From positions 1,700,488-1,764,487 of the forward strand of contig NZ_JAODBT010000001.1 in NCBI RefSeq assembly GCF_027497995.1: a DNA stretch of 64,000 nt, in the 5' to 3' direction. Shown here piece after piece: positions 1 to 8,821 of this stretch. The notes beneath the pieces are model-generated. The model made no database searches, was not told where the DNA came from, and worked only from the letters and a program-made list of their open reading frames with translations. How positions within the stretch are numbered: the first letter of the stretch is position 1; each line of letters begins with the position of its first letter. A program made the translations under genes and the position numbers. The DNA is from Stenotrophomonas sp. Iso1. Lineage in GTDB: Bacteria; Pseudomonadota; Gammaproteobacteria; Xanthomonadales; Xanthomonadaceae.

Positions 1-697
1 GCGTTGCATCGCGGCGTTCCTTGCCCGTGGCATTCCGTATGAAGCGGTGATCGTGGCCGAGCCCACCATGAGCGAGGCGGTGCTCGCGCATCGCGGCATC
101 AGCTCGGTGCTGATGAAATTTCAGGGGCGTGCCGGGCATGCCTCCGGCAAGCAGGATCCTTCCGCCAGTGCGTTGCATCAGGCGATGCGCTGGGGGGGCA
201 AGGCGCTGGATCATGTCGAGTCGCTTGCGCATGCGCGCTTTGGCGGGTTGACCGGCCTACGCTTCAACATCGGCCGCGTCGAAGGTGGCATCAAGGCCAA
301 CATGATTGCACCGGAAGCAGAACTGCGTTTTGGCTTCCGTCCGCTGCCGTCGATGGATATCGATGCGCTGCTTGGCACCTTTGCGGGGTTCGCCGAGCCG
401 CAGGCTGCGCATTTCGAAGAAACCTTCCGTGGCCCGAGCCTGCCGTCGGGTGATATCGCGCGCGCTGAAGAGCGCCGTTTGGCGGCACGCGACGTTGCCG
501 ACGAACTGGGCCTGCCCATCGGTAACGCTGTCGATTTCTGGACCGAGGCATCGCTGTTCTCGGCCGGTGGTTACACCACGATGGTGTACGGCCCGGGCGA
601 TATCGCCCAGGCGCACACCGCTGATGAGTTCGTCACGCTGGAGCAACTGCAGCGTTACGTTGAGTCGGTGCACAGCATCCTGCAACGCGGCGCCTGA
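1..697 (+). CDS. argE': N-acetylcitrulline/N-acetylornithine deacetylase, C-terminal part (M20 metallopeptidase family)
   Basis: The frame is open from the first bases of the window, so the gene begins upstream and about 231 codons are visible. The visible part covers the M20 dimerisation domain (GRAGHAS) and the end of the catalytic domain, with FWTEAS and a C-terminal YGPGDIAQAHTADEF stretch carrying the last metal-ligand histidine. In Xanthomonadaceae this position is held by the deacetylase that releases citrulline from N-acetylcitrulline, and the adjoining argB-argC-argH genes fit that. Sequence alone cannot separate acetylcitrulline from acetylornithine as substrate; the pathway assignment comes from what is known of the family in Xanthomonas. 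Two small GC-rich hairpins (709-726 and 737-753) follow the stop before argB. Confidence 0.88.
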   Translation, partial: RCIAAFLARGIPYEAVIVAEPTMSEAVLAHRGISSVLMKFQGRAGHASGKQDPSASALHQAMRWGGKALDHVESLAHARFGGLTGLRFNIGRVEGGIKANMIAPEAELRFGFRPLPSMDIDALLGTFAGFAEPQAAHFEETFRGPSLPSGDIARAEERRLAARDVADELGLPIGNAVDFWTEASLFSAGGYTTMVYGPGDIAQAHTADEFVTLEQLQRYVESVHSILQRGA

Positions 698-769
698 GCC
701 GCAGTGGCCCGGCGGTTCACCGCCGGCTTCTCCCCCGCGACCGTTGTGGTCGCTTTGTAGACGCAAGCA

Positions 770-2098
770 ATGTCCCCAGCCATGCAACCCCATCGCCAGA
801 CCCGCCAGACCATTGTCCGCCTGCTTTCAAGCATGGCCAGTGCGAAGGAAATCAGTCAGTACCTCAAGCGTTTTTCGCAGCTTGATGCCAAGCGCTTCGC
901 CGTGGTCAAAGTCGGCGGCGCGGTGTTGCGTGACGATCTGGAAGCACTGACCTCGTCGCTGTCGTTTCTGCAGGAAGTGGGCCTGACCCCGATCGTGCTG
1001 CATGGTGCCGGCCCGCAACTGGATGCTGAACTGTCGGCGGCGGGTATCGAGAAGCAGACCATCAACGGCCTGCGGGTGACCACGCCCGAGGCATTGGCCA
1101 TCGTGCGCAAGGTGTTCCAGCAGTCCAACCTCAAGCTGGTCGAGGTACTGCAGCAGAACGGTGCGCGTGCCACGTCCATCACGGGTGGCGTGTTCGAGGC
1201 GGAGTACATGGACCAGAACATTTATGGTCTGGTGGGCGAAGTGAAAAAGGTGAATCTCGCGCCTATTGAAGCCAGCCTTCGTGCGGGTTCGATTCCGGTG
1301 ATCACCAGCCTGGGCGAGACGGCGAGCGGGCAGATCCTCAACGTCAATGCTGACTTCGCTGCCAATGAGCTGGTGCAGGAATTGCAGCCCTACAAGATCA
1401 TCTTCCTGACCGGCACCGGTGGTTTGTTGGACGAGGAGGGCGCGCTGATTTCTTCGATCAACCTGTCTACCGAGTACGACCAGCTGATGGCGCAGCCGTG
1501 GATCCACGGCGGCATGCGGGTGAAGATCGAGCAGATCAAGGATCTGCTGGACCGGCTACCTGAAGAGTCCTCGGTGTCGATCACCCGCCCGGCCGATCTG
1601 GCGAAAGAGCTGTTCACGCACAAGGGCTCCGGCACGCTGGTGCGTCGCGGTGAGAAGGTGATCAAGGCGACGTCGTGGGACGAACTGGATACGGCGCGTC
1701 TGAAGACGCTGATCGAGTCCAGCTTCGGCCGCACGTTGGTGCCGGATTACTTTGAAAAGACCAAACTGCTGCGCGCCTACGTCAGCGAGAACTATCGCAC
1801 TGCGGTGATTCTCACCGACGAAGTGGAGGGCGTGTATCTCGATAAGTTCGCGGTGCTCGACGATGCGCAGGGCGAAGGCCTGGGCCGCGCGGTGTGGAAC
1901 GTGATGCTGGAGGAAACCCCACAGCTGTTCTGGCGTTCGCGCAATGGCAATCCGGTCAATCATTTTTACTACGCTGAATCCGATGGCTGCTACAAGCAGG
2001 GTCACTGGAAAGTGTTCTGGTTCGGCGCCGATGGCTTCGAGCGAATCCGTACTTACGTCGAACACTGCGCAGCGCGCAGCCCGAGCCTGGAGGGCTGA
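770..2098 (+). CDS. argB: Bifunctional N-acetylglutamate kinase / N-acetylglutamate synthase
   Basis: This 442-residue protein has an amino-acid kinase domain (about residues 40-290, with VKVGGAV and LHGAGPQ nucleotide and substrate loops) followed by a GNAT-type domain (about 300-435). That fusion is the NAGS/K enzyme described from Xanthomonas: the C-terminal part makes N-acetylglutamate and the N-terminal part phosphorylates it, giving the first two steps of arginine synthesis. The ATG at 770 gives a length close to the known Xanthomonas enzyme; an internal ATG at 833 is possible but would remove a conserved N-terminal helix. It lies 72 bases after argE' and 3 bases before the next gene, so it is part of the arg operon. 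Confidence 0.95.
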   Translation: MSPAMQPHRQTRQTIVRLLSSMASAKEISQYLKRFSQLDAKRFAVVKVGGAVLRDDLEALTSSLSFLQEVGLTPIVLHGAGPQLDAELSAAGIEKQTINGLRVTTPEALAIVRKVFQQSNLKLVEVLQQNGARATSITGGVFEAEYMDQNIYGLVGEVKKVNLAPIEASLRAGSIPVITSLGETASGQILNVNADFAANELVQELQPYKIIFLTGTGGLLDEEGALISSINLSTEYDQLMAQPWIHGGMRVKIEQIKDLLDRLPEESSVSITRPADLAKELFTHKGSGTLVRRGEKVIKATSWDELDTARLKTLIESSFGRTLVPDYFEKTKLLRAYVSENYRTAVILTDEVEGVYLDKFAVLDDAQGEGLGRAVWNVMLEETPQLFWRSRNGNPVNHFYYAESDGCYKQGHWKVFWFGADGFERIRTYVEHCAARSPSLEG

Positions 2099-2101
2099 AC
2101 C

Positions 2102-2701
2102 ATGAATCATGCTGATTGGACCAAAGTACCCACGCTGTCAGGTTCGCATGCACGGCTGGAGCCGTTGCAAATGGCTCACATCGATGGCCTGCGCGGTGCG
2201 CTCGGTGATGGTGCGCTGTCGGCACTCTGGTACACGCAGGTACCCAGTGCAAAAACCATGACTGCCTATGTCCAGGGCGCGCTGCAGGCGCAGGCCGAAG
2301 GGAAGGTGTTGCCGTTCGTGGTGCTCAATGCAGCCGATGAAGTTGTCGGTACCACCCGCTACTACGGGCTTGAAGCGGACGTGCCCAGGCTCAGCATCGG
2401 CTACACCTGGTATGGCGAAGCGGCGCAGCGTACCGGTATCAACACCGAAGCCAAGTTGATGTTGCTCACCCATGCTTTTGAAAGGCTGCAGTGTTTGAGC
2501 GTGGTGTTTGAGACCAGTTGGTTCAACCTCAACTCACGTACCGCAATCGCGCGCTTGGGCGCCAAGCAGGACGGCGTGCTGCGCAATCACAAACGGCACC
2601 CCGACGGCACGCCACGCGACACCGTCATCTTCTCCATCATCGACGCGGAGTGGCAGGGCGTGAAGCGCCATCTGCAGCATCGCTTGGACGCACACGCATG
2701 A
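2102..2701 (+). CDS. GNAT family N-acetyltransferase (RimJ/RimL type)
   Basis: The 199-residue protein has the layout of RimJ/RimL-type acetyltransferases: an N-terminal L-x-P-L-type start ([14 protein letters not shown]), a central beta strand with TRYYGLE and SIGYTWYG, and the C-terminal asparagine region ([15 protein letters not shown]) that binds acetyl-CoA and shapes the active site in this family. It begins 3 bases after argB and its stop overlaps the argC start (ATGA), so it is translationally coupled to arginine genes. Its substrate is unknown. The arg operon already has acetylglutamate synthase activity in ArgB, so this is probably not a pathway step; modification of a protein or an amino acid is open. 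Confidence 0.85.
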   Translation: MNHADWTKVPTLSGSHARLEPLQMAHIDGLRGALGDGALSALWYTQVPSAKTMTAYVQGALQAQAEGKVLPFVVLNAADEVVGTTRYYGLEADVPRLSIGYTWYGEAAQRTGINTEAKLMLLTHAFERLQCLSVVFETSWFNLNSRTAIARLGAKQDGVLRNHKRHPDGTPRDTVIFSIIDAEWQGVKRHLQHRLDAHA

Positions 2702-3654
2702 GCACTTCCCCGTCCGCCACCGTTGGCATTGTGGGCGCCCGTGGTTACACCGGTACCGAGTTGATCCGGCTGCTGGCTGCGCATCCGCATATCGAGCTGG
2801 CGTTTGTGTCATCGCGTGAGCTGGCGGGCCAGCGCGTTGCCGATCACAACGACGCCTATAGCGGCGAGTTGCGTTACGAAAGCCTGGATGCCGACGCGGT
2901 GGCCGGCAAAGGCGTGGATGCGGTGGTGCTTGCATTGCCAAATGGCAAGGCGGAGCCCTTCGTGGCAGCGTTGGATGCAGCGAAGCCGGACACGCTGATC
3001 GTTGACCTGTCGGCGGATTACCGTTTCGACAACAGCTGGTACTACGGCTTGCCGGAGTTGACCCGTCATCGGTATGCCGGGCAGAAGCGCATCAGCAATC
3101 CCGGCTGCTATGCCACTGCAATGCAGCTGGCCATCGCGCCGCTGTTGTCACAATTGGCTGGACCGCCGACCTGCTTTGGTGTTTCCGGTTGGTCCGGTGC
3201 TGGTACCACGCCGTCGGACAAGAACAATGCTGAGCTGCTGCGCGACAACCTGATGCCGTACGCGCTCACCAATCATGTGCACGAACGTGAAGTGACCACC
3301 CAGCTCGGCGTGCCGGTGGAGTTCATGCCGCATGTGGCGCCGCACTTCCGTGGCATCACCATGACCGTCAACCTGTGGCTGCAGCAGCCGCTCAAGCGCG
3401 AAGAGGTAATGGCGCTGTATCAACAGCGTTATGCAGGCGAACCGTTGGTGGAAGTCGTGGACGAAGCGCCGTGGGTCAGTCGCATCGCGGGCAGCCACGG
3501 CGTGCAGGTGGGTGGTTTCACCATGGCACCAGGCAACAAGCGCGTCGTAGTAGTGGCGACCATCGACAACCTGCTCAAGGGCGCGGCCACGCAAGCGCTG
3601 CAGAACCTCAACCGTGCGCTGGGTCTGGACGAGCTGACCGCCATTCCCCACTAA
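2698..3654 (+). CDS. argC: N-acetyl-gamma-glutamyl-phosphate reductase
   Basis: ArgC reduces N-acetylglutamyl phosphate to the semialdehyde with NADPH, the third step of arginine synthesis. The 318-residue protein has the N-terminal dinucleotide-binding motif GARGYTG at about residues 13-19 and the catalytic cysteine in ISNPGCYAT (C137). The start at 2698 is chosen because it gives a normal N-terminus ([16 protein letters not shown]) and an ATGA overlap with the upstream GNAT gene; the reading frame stays open upstream but that part matches no ArgC. Confidence 0.95.
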   Translation: MSTSPSATVGIVGARGYTGTELIRLLAAHPHIELAFVSSRELAGQRVADHNDAYSGELRYESLDADAVAGKGVDAVVLALPNGKAEPFVAALDAAKPDTLIVDLSADYRFDNSWYYGLPELTRHRYAGQKRISNPGCYATAMQLAIAPLLSQLAGPPTCFGVSGWSGAGTTPSDKNNAELLRDNLMPYALTNHVHEREVTTQLGVPVEFMPHVAPHFRGITMTVNLWLQQPLKREEVMALYQQRYAGEPLVEVVDEAPWVSRIAGSHGVQVGGFTMAPGNKRVVVVATIDNLLKGAATQALQNLNRALGLDELTAIPH

Positions 3655-3662
3655 TTGCTTTT

Positions 3663-3688
3663 GTAGGAGCGACCTAGTGCGCTCCTGC
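3663..3688. repeat. GTAG-type REP-like inverted repeat between argC and argH
   Basis: The arms GTAGGAGCG and CGCTCCTGC pair over nine positions (one G-T pair) around an eight-base loop. It starts with the GTAG tetranucleotide typical of REP elements in Stenotrophomonas and related genera. It may act as an intercistronic mRNA-stabilising or attenuating hairpin between argC and argH. Only one clear copy was found in this window, so the assignment as REP is tentative. Confidence 0.5.
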
Positions 3689-3717
3689 GGCACCTTTGAA
3701 TTCAGAGACCTTTCACC

Positions 3718-5016
3718 ATGACCAACCTGCTCTGGCAGAAACCCGGCGTCGCGGTTGACGCGAAGATCCAGACCTTCCTGGCTGGCGATGACGTCATCCT
3801 CGACCGTGAGTTCTTTCTGCACGACATCCAGGCCAGCACGGCGCATGCCGAAGGCCTGCAGCACATCGGCATTCTGTCGGCGGATGAACTGGTGGCACTC
3901 AAGCGTGAACTGGCGACGCTGGCGGATGACTTCCGCAGTGGCGCCTTCGTGCTGGACGAGCAGTACGAGGATTGTCATTCGGCGATCGAGGCGCGTCTGA
4001 CCGAGCGTCTGGGTGATGCAGGCCGAAAGATCCACACCGGCCGTAGCCGCAACGACCAGATTCTGGTGGCCACGCGTTTGTGGCTGAAGGAAAAACTGGA
4101 GCGCGTGGCGCAGATCAGTACGGAAGTTGCCAAGGTCGCGCTGGATCGTGCGCAGGCCGAACAGTTGCAGCCGCTGCCCGGTTACACCCATATCCAGCGT
4201 GCCGTAGTGTCATCGGCAGGCATGTGGTGGGCTGGCTGGGCCGAAGCGTTCATCGACAACGCCATCCGTGCGCGCGATACGCGGGCGCTGGTCGATACGA
4301 ACCCGCTGGGCACCGCTGCCGGCTACGGCGTCAACCTGCCGCTGGATCGCGAGCACACGACCGCCGCGCTGGGTTTTTCCAGGATGCAGGTCAACCCGAT
4401 CTACGCGCAGCTTTCACGTGGCAAGTTCGAACTGGCCGCCTTGGAAGCCTTGGGCGGCGCAACGCTGGACCTGCGCCGGATTGCGTGGGATCTGTCGTTG
4501 TTCACCACCGGGGAGTTCGCTTTCGTATCGTTGCCGGCCCAGTACACGACAGGCAGCTCCATCATGCCGAACAAGCGTAATCCGGATGTGATTGAACTGA
4601 TGCGCGCCACCCATGCCAGCGTTGCGGCAGCGCGCACCGAGATCGAGCAGCTGCTGTCGCTGCCGTCGGGTTATCAGCGCGACCTGCAGAACTCCAAGGG
4701 TGCGATCGTGCACGGCTTTGGTCGCGGGCTGGCAGCGCTGGAGTTGCTGCCGGCATTGCTGTCCAACCTGGACTGGCGTGATGACAACATTCGCCGCGCG
4801 ATTGATTCGGGTATGTATGCGACCGATGTTGCGGTGGAGGCTGCCGTCGCCGGTGTACCTTTCCGCGATGCCTACAAGGCTGCAGCTGAAGCTGCTGACA
4901 CTGCGGGACAGGGGCGGACGCCGGAAGGCAGTCTGGCCGCGCGCGTGTCGCCCGGCGCAGCGGCGGATCTTCGGCTGGATGAACTCAATGCACGCTGGAA
5001 AGCGGTGCAGGGCTGA
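3718..5016 (+). CDS. argH: Argininosuccinate lyase
   Basis: ArgH splits argininosuccinate into arginine and fumarate, the last step of the pathway. The 432-residue protein carries the fumarase/aspartase superfamily signature [12 protein letters not shown] at residues 279-290, with the catalytic serine at about S281, and the N-terminal substrate motif HTGRSRNDQ at 106-114. Length is slightly below the usual 455-465 residues. It follows argC by 63 bases and is closed by a strong hairpin at 5028-5047, so the arg operon probably ends here. Confidence 0.95.
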   Translation: MTNLLWQKPGVAVDAKIQTFLAGDDVILDREFFLHDIQASTAHAEGLQHIGILSADELVALKRELATLADDFRSGAFVLDEQYEDCHSAIEARLTERLGDAGRKIHTGRSRNDQILVATRLWLKEKLERVAQISTEVAKVALDRAQAEQLQPLPGYTHIQRAVVSSAGMWWAGWAEAFIDNAIRARDTRALVDTNPLGTAAGYGVNLPLDREHTTAALGFSRMQVNPIYAQLSRGKFELAALEALGGATLDLRRIAWDLSLFTTGEFAFVSLPAQYTTGSSIMPNKRNPDVIELMRATHASVAAARTEIEQLLSLPSGYQRDLQNSKGAIVHGFGRGLAALELLPALLSNLDWRDDNIRRAIDSGMYATDVAVEAAVAGVPFRDAYKAAAEAADTAGQGRTPEGSLAARVSPGAAADLRLDELNARWKAVQG

Positions 5017-5027
5017 TGGATTGAACG

Positions 5028-5047
5028 CGGGCGCCGAAGGGCGCCCG
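5028..5047 (+). terminator. Hairpin terminator after argH
   Basis: An eight-base-pair perfect stem (CGGGCGCC / GGCGCCCG) with a GAAG loop lies 11 bases after the argH stop and is followed by TGTTGGTTTTGTG, a moderately T-rich tail. Confidence 0.7.
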
Positions 5048-5120
5048 TGTTGGTTTTGTGGGTAGATTTGGTGTGGTGTTTGCTTGGGCGGGTGCTTGTC
5101 GCTTCCTGCTCTTTGCGTAC

Positions 5121-5315
5121 CCCTTCTCCCGCGTGCGGGGTGAAGACATGCGGCTTACGGGCCACCAGCTCGCGCATGGCCGAACGCCTCGCATGCTATG
5201 CAAGACCGGGGCGTGCAGCGAGGTGCCCGAAGGGCGGATGAGGGGAGTTTTTGCTTGTGCTTGCTCTAGGAGCGCCCTCACCCCAACCCCTCTCCCATAA
5301 ATGGGAGAGGGGCTT
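5121..5315. repeat. Composite dispersed repeat, copy A (interrupted)
   Basis: The 386-base gap between argH and the next gene holds no other gene. It contains two hairpin modules. Module 1 starts at 5121 (CCCTTCTCCCGCGTGCGGGG) and finishes at 5221-5246 with GTGCCCGAAGGGCGGATGAG; about 75 bases of unrelated sequence sit between its parts. Module 2 is 5274-5315, GCCCTCACCCCAACCCCTC then TCCCATAAATGGGAGAGGGG. The same two modules, joined by a similar T-rich linker (TTTTGCTTGT...), occur on the opposite strand at 41363-41486, and module 1 alone at 59349-59396. Confidence 0.75.
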
Positions 5316-5402
5316 AAGCAGAAGAGCCCAGCAGTTCCAAGCGAAAACAAATGCGACGGCGGCCTGTCCGGCGTGCTGTCATACGCGACAAAGGAGAATG
5401 CA

Positions 5403-5660
5403 ATGAAGCTGTACCTGGTATTGGCGATGCGCAAGCCGTCGTTCGACGATGCGGTGATTGCCCCGCACAAAGCGTTCCTTGATGTGCTCAGCGCCGAGAA
5501 CCGTCTGCACCTGACTGGCGGCTTCAGCGATGGCAGTGGTGGTGCCTATGTGTTGAAGAACATCACGAGTGTCGAAGAAGCCAAAGCCATTGTCGCCACC
5601 GATCCTTTGGCCATCCACGGCAGTTCCGAGCTGACCGTCCACGAGTGGAATACGCGCTGA
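5403..5660 (+). CDS. YciI-like (dimeric alpha+beta barrel) family protein
   Basis: An 85-residue protein starting MKLYLVLAMRKPSFDD, with a histidine after PHKAF and the TGGFSDGSGGAYVL and AKAIVATDPLA segments that mark YciI-like and related small dimeric folds. The ATG at 5403 is preceded by AAGGAGA at 5391-5397; the frame is open further upstream but runs into repeat sequence. The proB start follows 4 bases after its stop, so it is co-transcribed with proBA. The function is not known; the family contains small dehydratase or ligand-binding proteins. Confidence 0.75.
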   Translation: MKLYLVLAMRKPSFDDAVIAPHKAFLDVLSAENRLHLTGGFSDGSGGAYVLKNITSVEEAKAIVATDPLAIHGSSELTVHEWNTR

Positions 5661-5664
5661 CCCC

Positions 5665-6813
5665 ATGATCCAGACCTCACTTTCGCCGTTCACCGAACAA
5701 GCACTGCCACCGTGGCGTCGCGCCGTACTCAAGGTTGGCAGCAGCCTGTTGGCAGCAGATGGTGGTGGCCTGACGCCACGCTTCGCACTGGGGCTGGCGC
5801 AGTTCGTCTCGGCCAATGTGCAGGCAGGGCGTGAAGTAGTGATCGTCTCCTCCGGTGCGGTCGCTGCGGGACGCGCCATCCTGCCCAAGGCCGCCGAAGC
5901 GGGAGCCGCGATGGCCGCACGACAGGCACTGGCCGCACTGGGGCAGGCGCAGCTGATCACGCTGTGGCAGCGCTTCTTCGAGCGGCCGGTAGCGCAGGTG
6001 TTGCTGACCCATGACGACCTGCGCAACCGTCGCCGCTATCTCAATGCCAGGGCTACGCTCAACGAGCTGCTGGCGTTGGGTGCGTTGCCGGTGATCAACG
6101 AGAACGACACAGTCTCGGTGGATGAGCTGAAACTCGGCGACAACGACAACCTTGCCGCCATCGTCGCGGCCTTGGTTGATGCCGATGCGTTGTTCATTGC
6201 GACCGATATTGATGGGCTGTACACCGCTGACCCACGCAGCAACCCGTTGGCGCAGCCGATCAACGCAGTCACTGAACTGACGCCGGAAGTGCTGGCGATG
6301 GCCGGTGGCAGCGGTAGTACGGTGGGCACCGGTGGCATGCATACCAAGCTGCAGGCAGCGGCCAAGGCCGGTGCAGCGGGTATCGATACCTTCCTTTTCA
6401 ACGGCCGGGATGGCGATGTGGTGCGCGGGCTTGCGCAAGGCAGGCTGCGTGGCACGCGTTTACATGCCGGGCAGTCACGCATTGCCGCACGCAAGTATTG
6501 GCTGCGGCATGCGCCAGTGGAGCCGGGTGCGATTCTGGTCGATGCCGGCGCTGCGCGTGCGTTGCGTGAGAAAGGTGCGTCGCTGCTGCCGGGTGGTGTG
6601 GTTGGCGCCGAAGGCGAGTTTCGACGCGGCGACATGGTCGAAGTGCGGTTGTTTGATCCGCAGGGCCAACAGCGCATTGCACGCGGCGTCAGCCAGTACT
6701 CGGCCACCGATATCCGCCGCATCAGCCAGCACCACACGCGCGAAATCGAGACTATCCTCGGCTACAACTACGGCGACAACGTGGTCCATCGTGACGACTT
6801 GGTACTGCTGTGA
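5665..6813 (+). CDS. proB: Glutamate 5-kinase
   Basis: ProB phosphorylates glutamate at the gamma position to start proline synthesis. The 382-residue protein has the amino-acid kinase domain at about 15-270 (VLKVGSSLL, IVSSGAVAAGR, INENDTVS, GTGGMHTKLQAA) and a C-terminal PUA domain at about 285-375, the usual two-domain form in proteobacteria. It lies 4 bases after the YciI-like gene and 33 bases before the chosen proA start, giving a proBA operon. Confidence 0.95.
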   Translation: MIQTSLSPFTEQALPPWRRAVLKVGSSLLAADGGGLTPRFALGLAQFVSANVQAGREVVIVSSGAVAAGRAILPKAAEAGAAMAARQALAALGQAQLITLWQRFFERPVAQVLLTHDDLRNRRRYLNARATLNELLALGALPVINENDTVSVDELKLGDNDNLAAIVAALVDADALFIATDIDGLYTADPRSNPLAQPINAVTELTPEVLAMAGGSGSTVGTGGMHTKLQAAAKAGAAGIDTFLFNGRDGDVVRGLAQGRLRGTRLHAGQSRIAARKYWLRHAPVEPGAILVDAGAARALREKGASLLPGGVVGAEGEFRRGDMVEVRLFDPQGQQRIARGVSQYSATDIRRISQHHTREIETILGYNYGDNVVHRDDLVLL

Positions 6814-6846
6814 TGAAGCGCTTCAATGATGACCAAAGGTGCCGCC

Positions 6847-8094
6847 ATGAGTGATATCCGCACGCTGGCATTGCAATGCCGCCAGGCCGCGCAGACCTTG
6901 GGCCTGCTTTCCACGCAGGCACGCAGTGAGCTGCTGCGGTCGATGGCCGACGCGCTCGACGCCGATGCCGACACGATTCTGGCCGCCAACGGGCGCGACC
7001 TGCAGGCCGCCAGCGACAAGGGCGTGGGCGCAGCGATGCTCGACCGTCTGGCGTTGAATCCCAAACGTCTGGCAGACGTGGCGAATGCCCTGCGCGAAGT
7101 GGCTGCACTGCCGGATCCGGTAGGCGAAGTCACCCGCGAGTACGTGCGCCCCAATGGCATCCGCGTGCAGAAGGTGCGGGTACCGCTGGGCGTGATTGCG
7201 ATGATCTACGAGGCGCGGCCGAACGTGACCGCCGATGCCGCCGCGTTGTGTATCAAGGCTGGCAACGGTGTGATCCTGCGCGGTGGCTCGGAAGCCATTC
7301 ATTCCAACACCGCTATTGCCGCCAGCCTCAAGCGTGCCCTGCGCGAAGCCGGTTTGCCGGAAGCCGCACTGACGCTGGTCGAAGACCTGCGTCGCGAAAC
7401 CATGTTGGAACTGCTGCAACTCAACGACATCATTGATCTGGCCATCCCGCGCGGTGGCGAAGGCCTGATCCGCTTCGTTGCCGAACACGCACGCGTGCCC
7501 GTGATCAAACACTACAAGGGCGTGTGCCATCTGTTCGTGGATGACAGCGCGGATATTGGGTTGGCGGTGAACCTGCTGGTAGATGGCAAAGTGTCGCGCC
7601 CGTCTGCCTGCAATTCGCTTGAAACACTCCTGGTGCACCAGGCCATCGCTCCGACATTCCTGCCGCTTGCCGCTGCCGCACTGCGCGAGCGCGGTGTGGA
7701 ACTGCGCGGCGATGCGACAACGCAGGCGTTACTGCCGGGTGTGCTGCCGGCAACCGAAGATGATTACGCTGCGGAGTATCTGGATCTGATTCTTGCGATT
7801 CGCGTGGTGCCGGATATCGGTGCGGCCATTGCACATATCCAGCAGTACACCTCTGATCACACCGAAGTGATCGCCACCGGTAATCCAGCACAGGGTGAAG
7901 CCTTCGTGCATGCACTGCGCTCGGCGGTGGTCATGGTCAATGCATCATCACGCTTCTCCGATGGCGGGGAATTGGGGCTCGGTGCGGAAATAGGCATCTC
8001 CACCACGCGCCTGCATTCCTATGGCCCGATGGGTCTGGAAGCGCTCACGGTGGAGCGCTTCGTGGTGCGCGGGGAAGGGCAGGTACGGCAGTGA
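6847..8094 (+). CDS. proA: Gamma-glutamyl phosphate reductase
   Basis: ProA reduces glutamyl phosphate to glutamate semialdehyde with NADPH. The 415-residue protein has the aldehyde-dehydrogenase-like fold with the catalytic cysteine in [10 protein letters not shown] (C255). ATG codons at 6826, 6829 and 6847 are in frame; 6847 is preferred because AAAGGTG lies 8 bases before it and because homologues begin directly with the TLALQC segment. Confidence 0.95.
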   Translation: MSDIRTLALQCRQAAQTLGLLSTQARSELLRSMADALDADADTILAANGRDLQAASDKGVGAAMLDRLALNPKRLADVANALREVAALPDPVGEVTREYVRPNGIRVQKVRVPLGVIAMIYEARPNVTADAAALCIKAGNGVILRGGSEAIHSNTAIAASLKRALREAGLPEAALTLVEDLRRETMLELLQLNDIIDLAIPRGGEGLIRFVAEHARVPVIKHYKGVCHLFVDDSADIGLAVNLLVDGKVSRPSACNSLETLLVHQAIAPTFLPLAAAALRERGVELRGDATTQALLPGVLPATEDDYAAEYLDLILAIRVVPDIGAAIAHIQQYTSDHTEVIATGNPAQGEAFVHALRSAVVMVNASSRFSDGGELGLGAEIGISTTRLHSYGPMGLEALTVERFVVRGEGQVRQ

Positions 8095-8196
8095 CCCGGC
8101 GGGGAGCGGAGAGCCGCTGGGAAATCAGGTCCTCTTCAAACGCGTAATCCCTATCGTGGGTAGCGATAGCGCATTTTGAGAGCGCAGAGCCCGATG

Positions 8197-8240
8197 CGCT
8201 GCACAACCCGGGCGAGTTGCACCGCCCGGGTTGTGCAGCG
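8197..8240. terminator. Long perfect hairpin between convergent proA and pgaD
   Basis: An 18-base-pair perfect stem (CGCTGCACAACCCGGGCG and its complement) with an eight-base loop lies between the end of proA and the end of pgaD, which converge here. No T tract follows on either strand, so it may be a bidirectional transcription stop or an mRNA 3'-end stabiliser. The 160-base gap holds no gene. Confidence 0.6.
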
Positions 8241-8254
8241 ATCCAAGCGTTTAC

Positions 8255-8821
8255 CTAGAGCAACACGTCATCAGTAGTGTCGTGGTGTTCAACTACCTTC
8301 AATCGGTTCCGCGCGACATCCTCTTTCGGCATCGACTGTTGCCGGGTGAAGCCCACCGGGCGCGCCTGCTCGTCCATGTGCAAGACCACCGATTTGCTGC
8401 CTGCCAAGCCTTTGGCCAGGGCGTCACTTGCGCCAAGGTCACGGGCAATCTGCTGGATGTCGATGGGGGCGATGGCGCTACGGCGCTCACTCCCGCTGAA
8501 ACGCAAACGGTTGTATTCCGCCCAGCCGATCAATCCCAAAGCACAGCACAGCAGGATTACCGGCGCCGCCATCAGCAGGAACGGATCGACCTGGTCCTGG
8601 TACTCATACAGTTGTCGCCAGGCCAGACGGATGCCGAACAGCCAGGACAGCAGGGTCAACAACGGTATGCACAGCGCCATCAGGAATGCCCAGAAAGCGA
8701 CATTCACCGCACCCCAAAGCGTGCGGTGCAGCCGAGGCTGCTGACGTGGCTTGCGGATCAGGCTGGAGTCAAAGCGGGCGTTGGCATTGGAGCTGGGCTT
8801 ACTTTTGGTCTTGGTATTCAT
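8255..8821 (-). CDS. pgaD: Poly-beta-1,6-N-acetylglucosamine synthesis protein PgaD
   Basis: A 188-residue inner-membrane protein with two hydrophobic segments (about residues 38-62 and 76-98) and a longer cytoplasmic C-terminus than E. coli PgaD. In E. coli PgaD sits with the PgaC synthase and forms the c-di-GMP receptor. The start is taken at 8821 (MNTKTKSKPSS), where ATGA overlaps the pgaC stop. Sequence conservation in PgaD is weak, so the call rests mainly on topology and on being the last gene of the pga operon. Confidence 0.8.
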   Translation of the reverse strand: MNTKTKSKPSSNANARFDSSLIRKPRQQPRLHRTLWGAVNVAFWAFLMALCIPLLTLLSWLFGIRLAWRQLYEYQDQVDPFLLMAAPVILLCCALGLIGWAEYNRLRFSGSERRSAIAPIDIQQIARDLGASDALAKGLAGSKSVVLHMDEQARPVGFTRQQSMPKEDVARNRLKVVEHHDTTDDVLL

